NCBI GenBank assembly: GCA_938016505.1
Contig: CALLWN010000152.1
Span: 1 to 5,834 of the forward strand
Direction of reading: 5' to 3'
Origin: an uncultured Sphingomonadaceae bacterium
Lineage (GTDB): Bacteria; Pseudomonadota; Alphaproteobacteria; Sphingomonadales; Sphingomonadaceae
Length of the DNA stretch: 5,834 nucleotides
Positions within the stretch are counted from its first letter, which is position 1, and each line of letters opens with the position of its first letter. Positions 5,717 through 5,834 of this stretch are shown here, one piece after another. The notes beneath the pieces are model-generated. The model was not told the DNA's origin. It worked only from the letters and a program-made list of their open reading frames with translations, and ran no database searches. A program made the position numbers and the translations under genes.

Positions 5717-5834
5717 ATGCTCTACGACGCCTATGAAGTCTCGAGAGGCTGGTTCGCCGGCGCCACCGCAGTCGCCCGGATCGGCTCGGGCTGGATGACC
5801 AGCTTCATGAACCCGCTGGCCTACACCGGCGGGG
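5717..5834 (+). CDS. phaZ: Intracellular polyhydroxyalkanoate depolymerase, N-terminus only (runs off the window)
   Basis: Family members hydrolyse the intracellular storage polyester polyhydroxybutyrate at the granule surface to release 3-hydroxyacids. Only 39 complete codons are present. The protein begins MLYDAYEVSRGWFAGATAVA and continues with a Trp-Met-rich stretch to NPLAYTGG. The MLYxAYE start, the aromatic-rich amphipathic opening and the NPxAYTG segment are what I recognise from the intracellular depolymerase family (about 400 residues or more in full). The catalytic Ser-Asp-His region lies outside the window, so activity cannot be judged. The start is supported by AGGCAGGA just upstream. 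It is transcribed away from the receptor gene, and the shared gap contains several inverted repeats. Confidence 0.75.
   Translation, partial: MLYDAYEVSRGWFAGATAVARIGSGWMTSFMNPLAYTGG

Noticed and set aside
5425..5736. A 103-codon plus-strand open frame in the intergenic gap
   Set aside because: It has no recognisable domain or ribosome site, and it overlaps the depolymerase start in another frame.

Overview
The window comes from a very GC-rich genome, most likely an alphaproteobacterium of the sphingomonad type. The support is the codon use (almost every third position is G or C), a TonB-dependent receptor of the plug style common in Sphingomonadales, and an intracellular polyhydroxyalkanoate (PHA) depolymerase. 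The lineage is an inference from family resemblance and was not tested by a search.

Layout, left to right. Bases 1-962 (+) hold the C-terminal three quarters of a UDP-glucose 6-dehydrogenase, cut by the window edge. A small four-helix membrane protein of the DUF423 family follows at 959-1363 (+), overlapping the dehydrogenase stop by the 4-base GTGA. On the opposite strand, a two-gene unit runs leftward from about 5392. First is a TonB-dependent outer-membrane receptor (3128-5392). Four bases later comes a secreted gamma-glutamyltransferase (GGT) family proenzyme (from 3123). The recognisable enzyme ends near 1360, exactly where the DUF423 gene ends. Its reading frame has no stop there and stays open antisense through the whole DUF423 gene and into the dehydrogenase, to 760. 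At the right edge (5717-5834, +) is the start of a PHA depolymerase, divergent from the receptor.

The 324-base gap between receptor and depolymerase (5393-5716) holds several short inverted repeats, including two copies of the same CGGTG-N3-CACCG design, one on each gene's side. No convincing -35/-10 promoter was found in it.

Functionally, the receptor and the GGT-like enzyme are the clearest pair: an outer-membrane importer with a probable periplasmic Ntn-hydrolase, tightly spaced and probably co-transcribed. The enzyme keeps the self-cleavage threonine but appears to have lost the residues that classical GGTs use to hold the gamma-glutamyl group, so its substrate is probably something else. 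The dehydrogenase (UDP-glucuronate for surface polysaccharide) and the depolymerase (storage polymer breakdown) look like ordinary neighbours. I saw no RNA gene, CRISPR array, insertion sequence or clearly new system.
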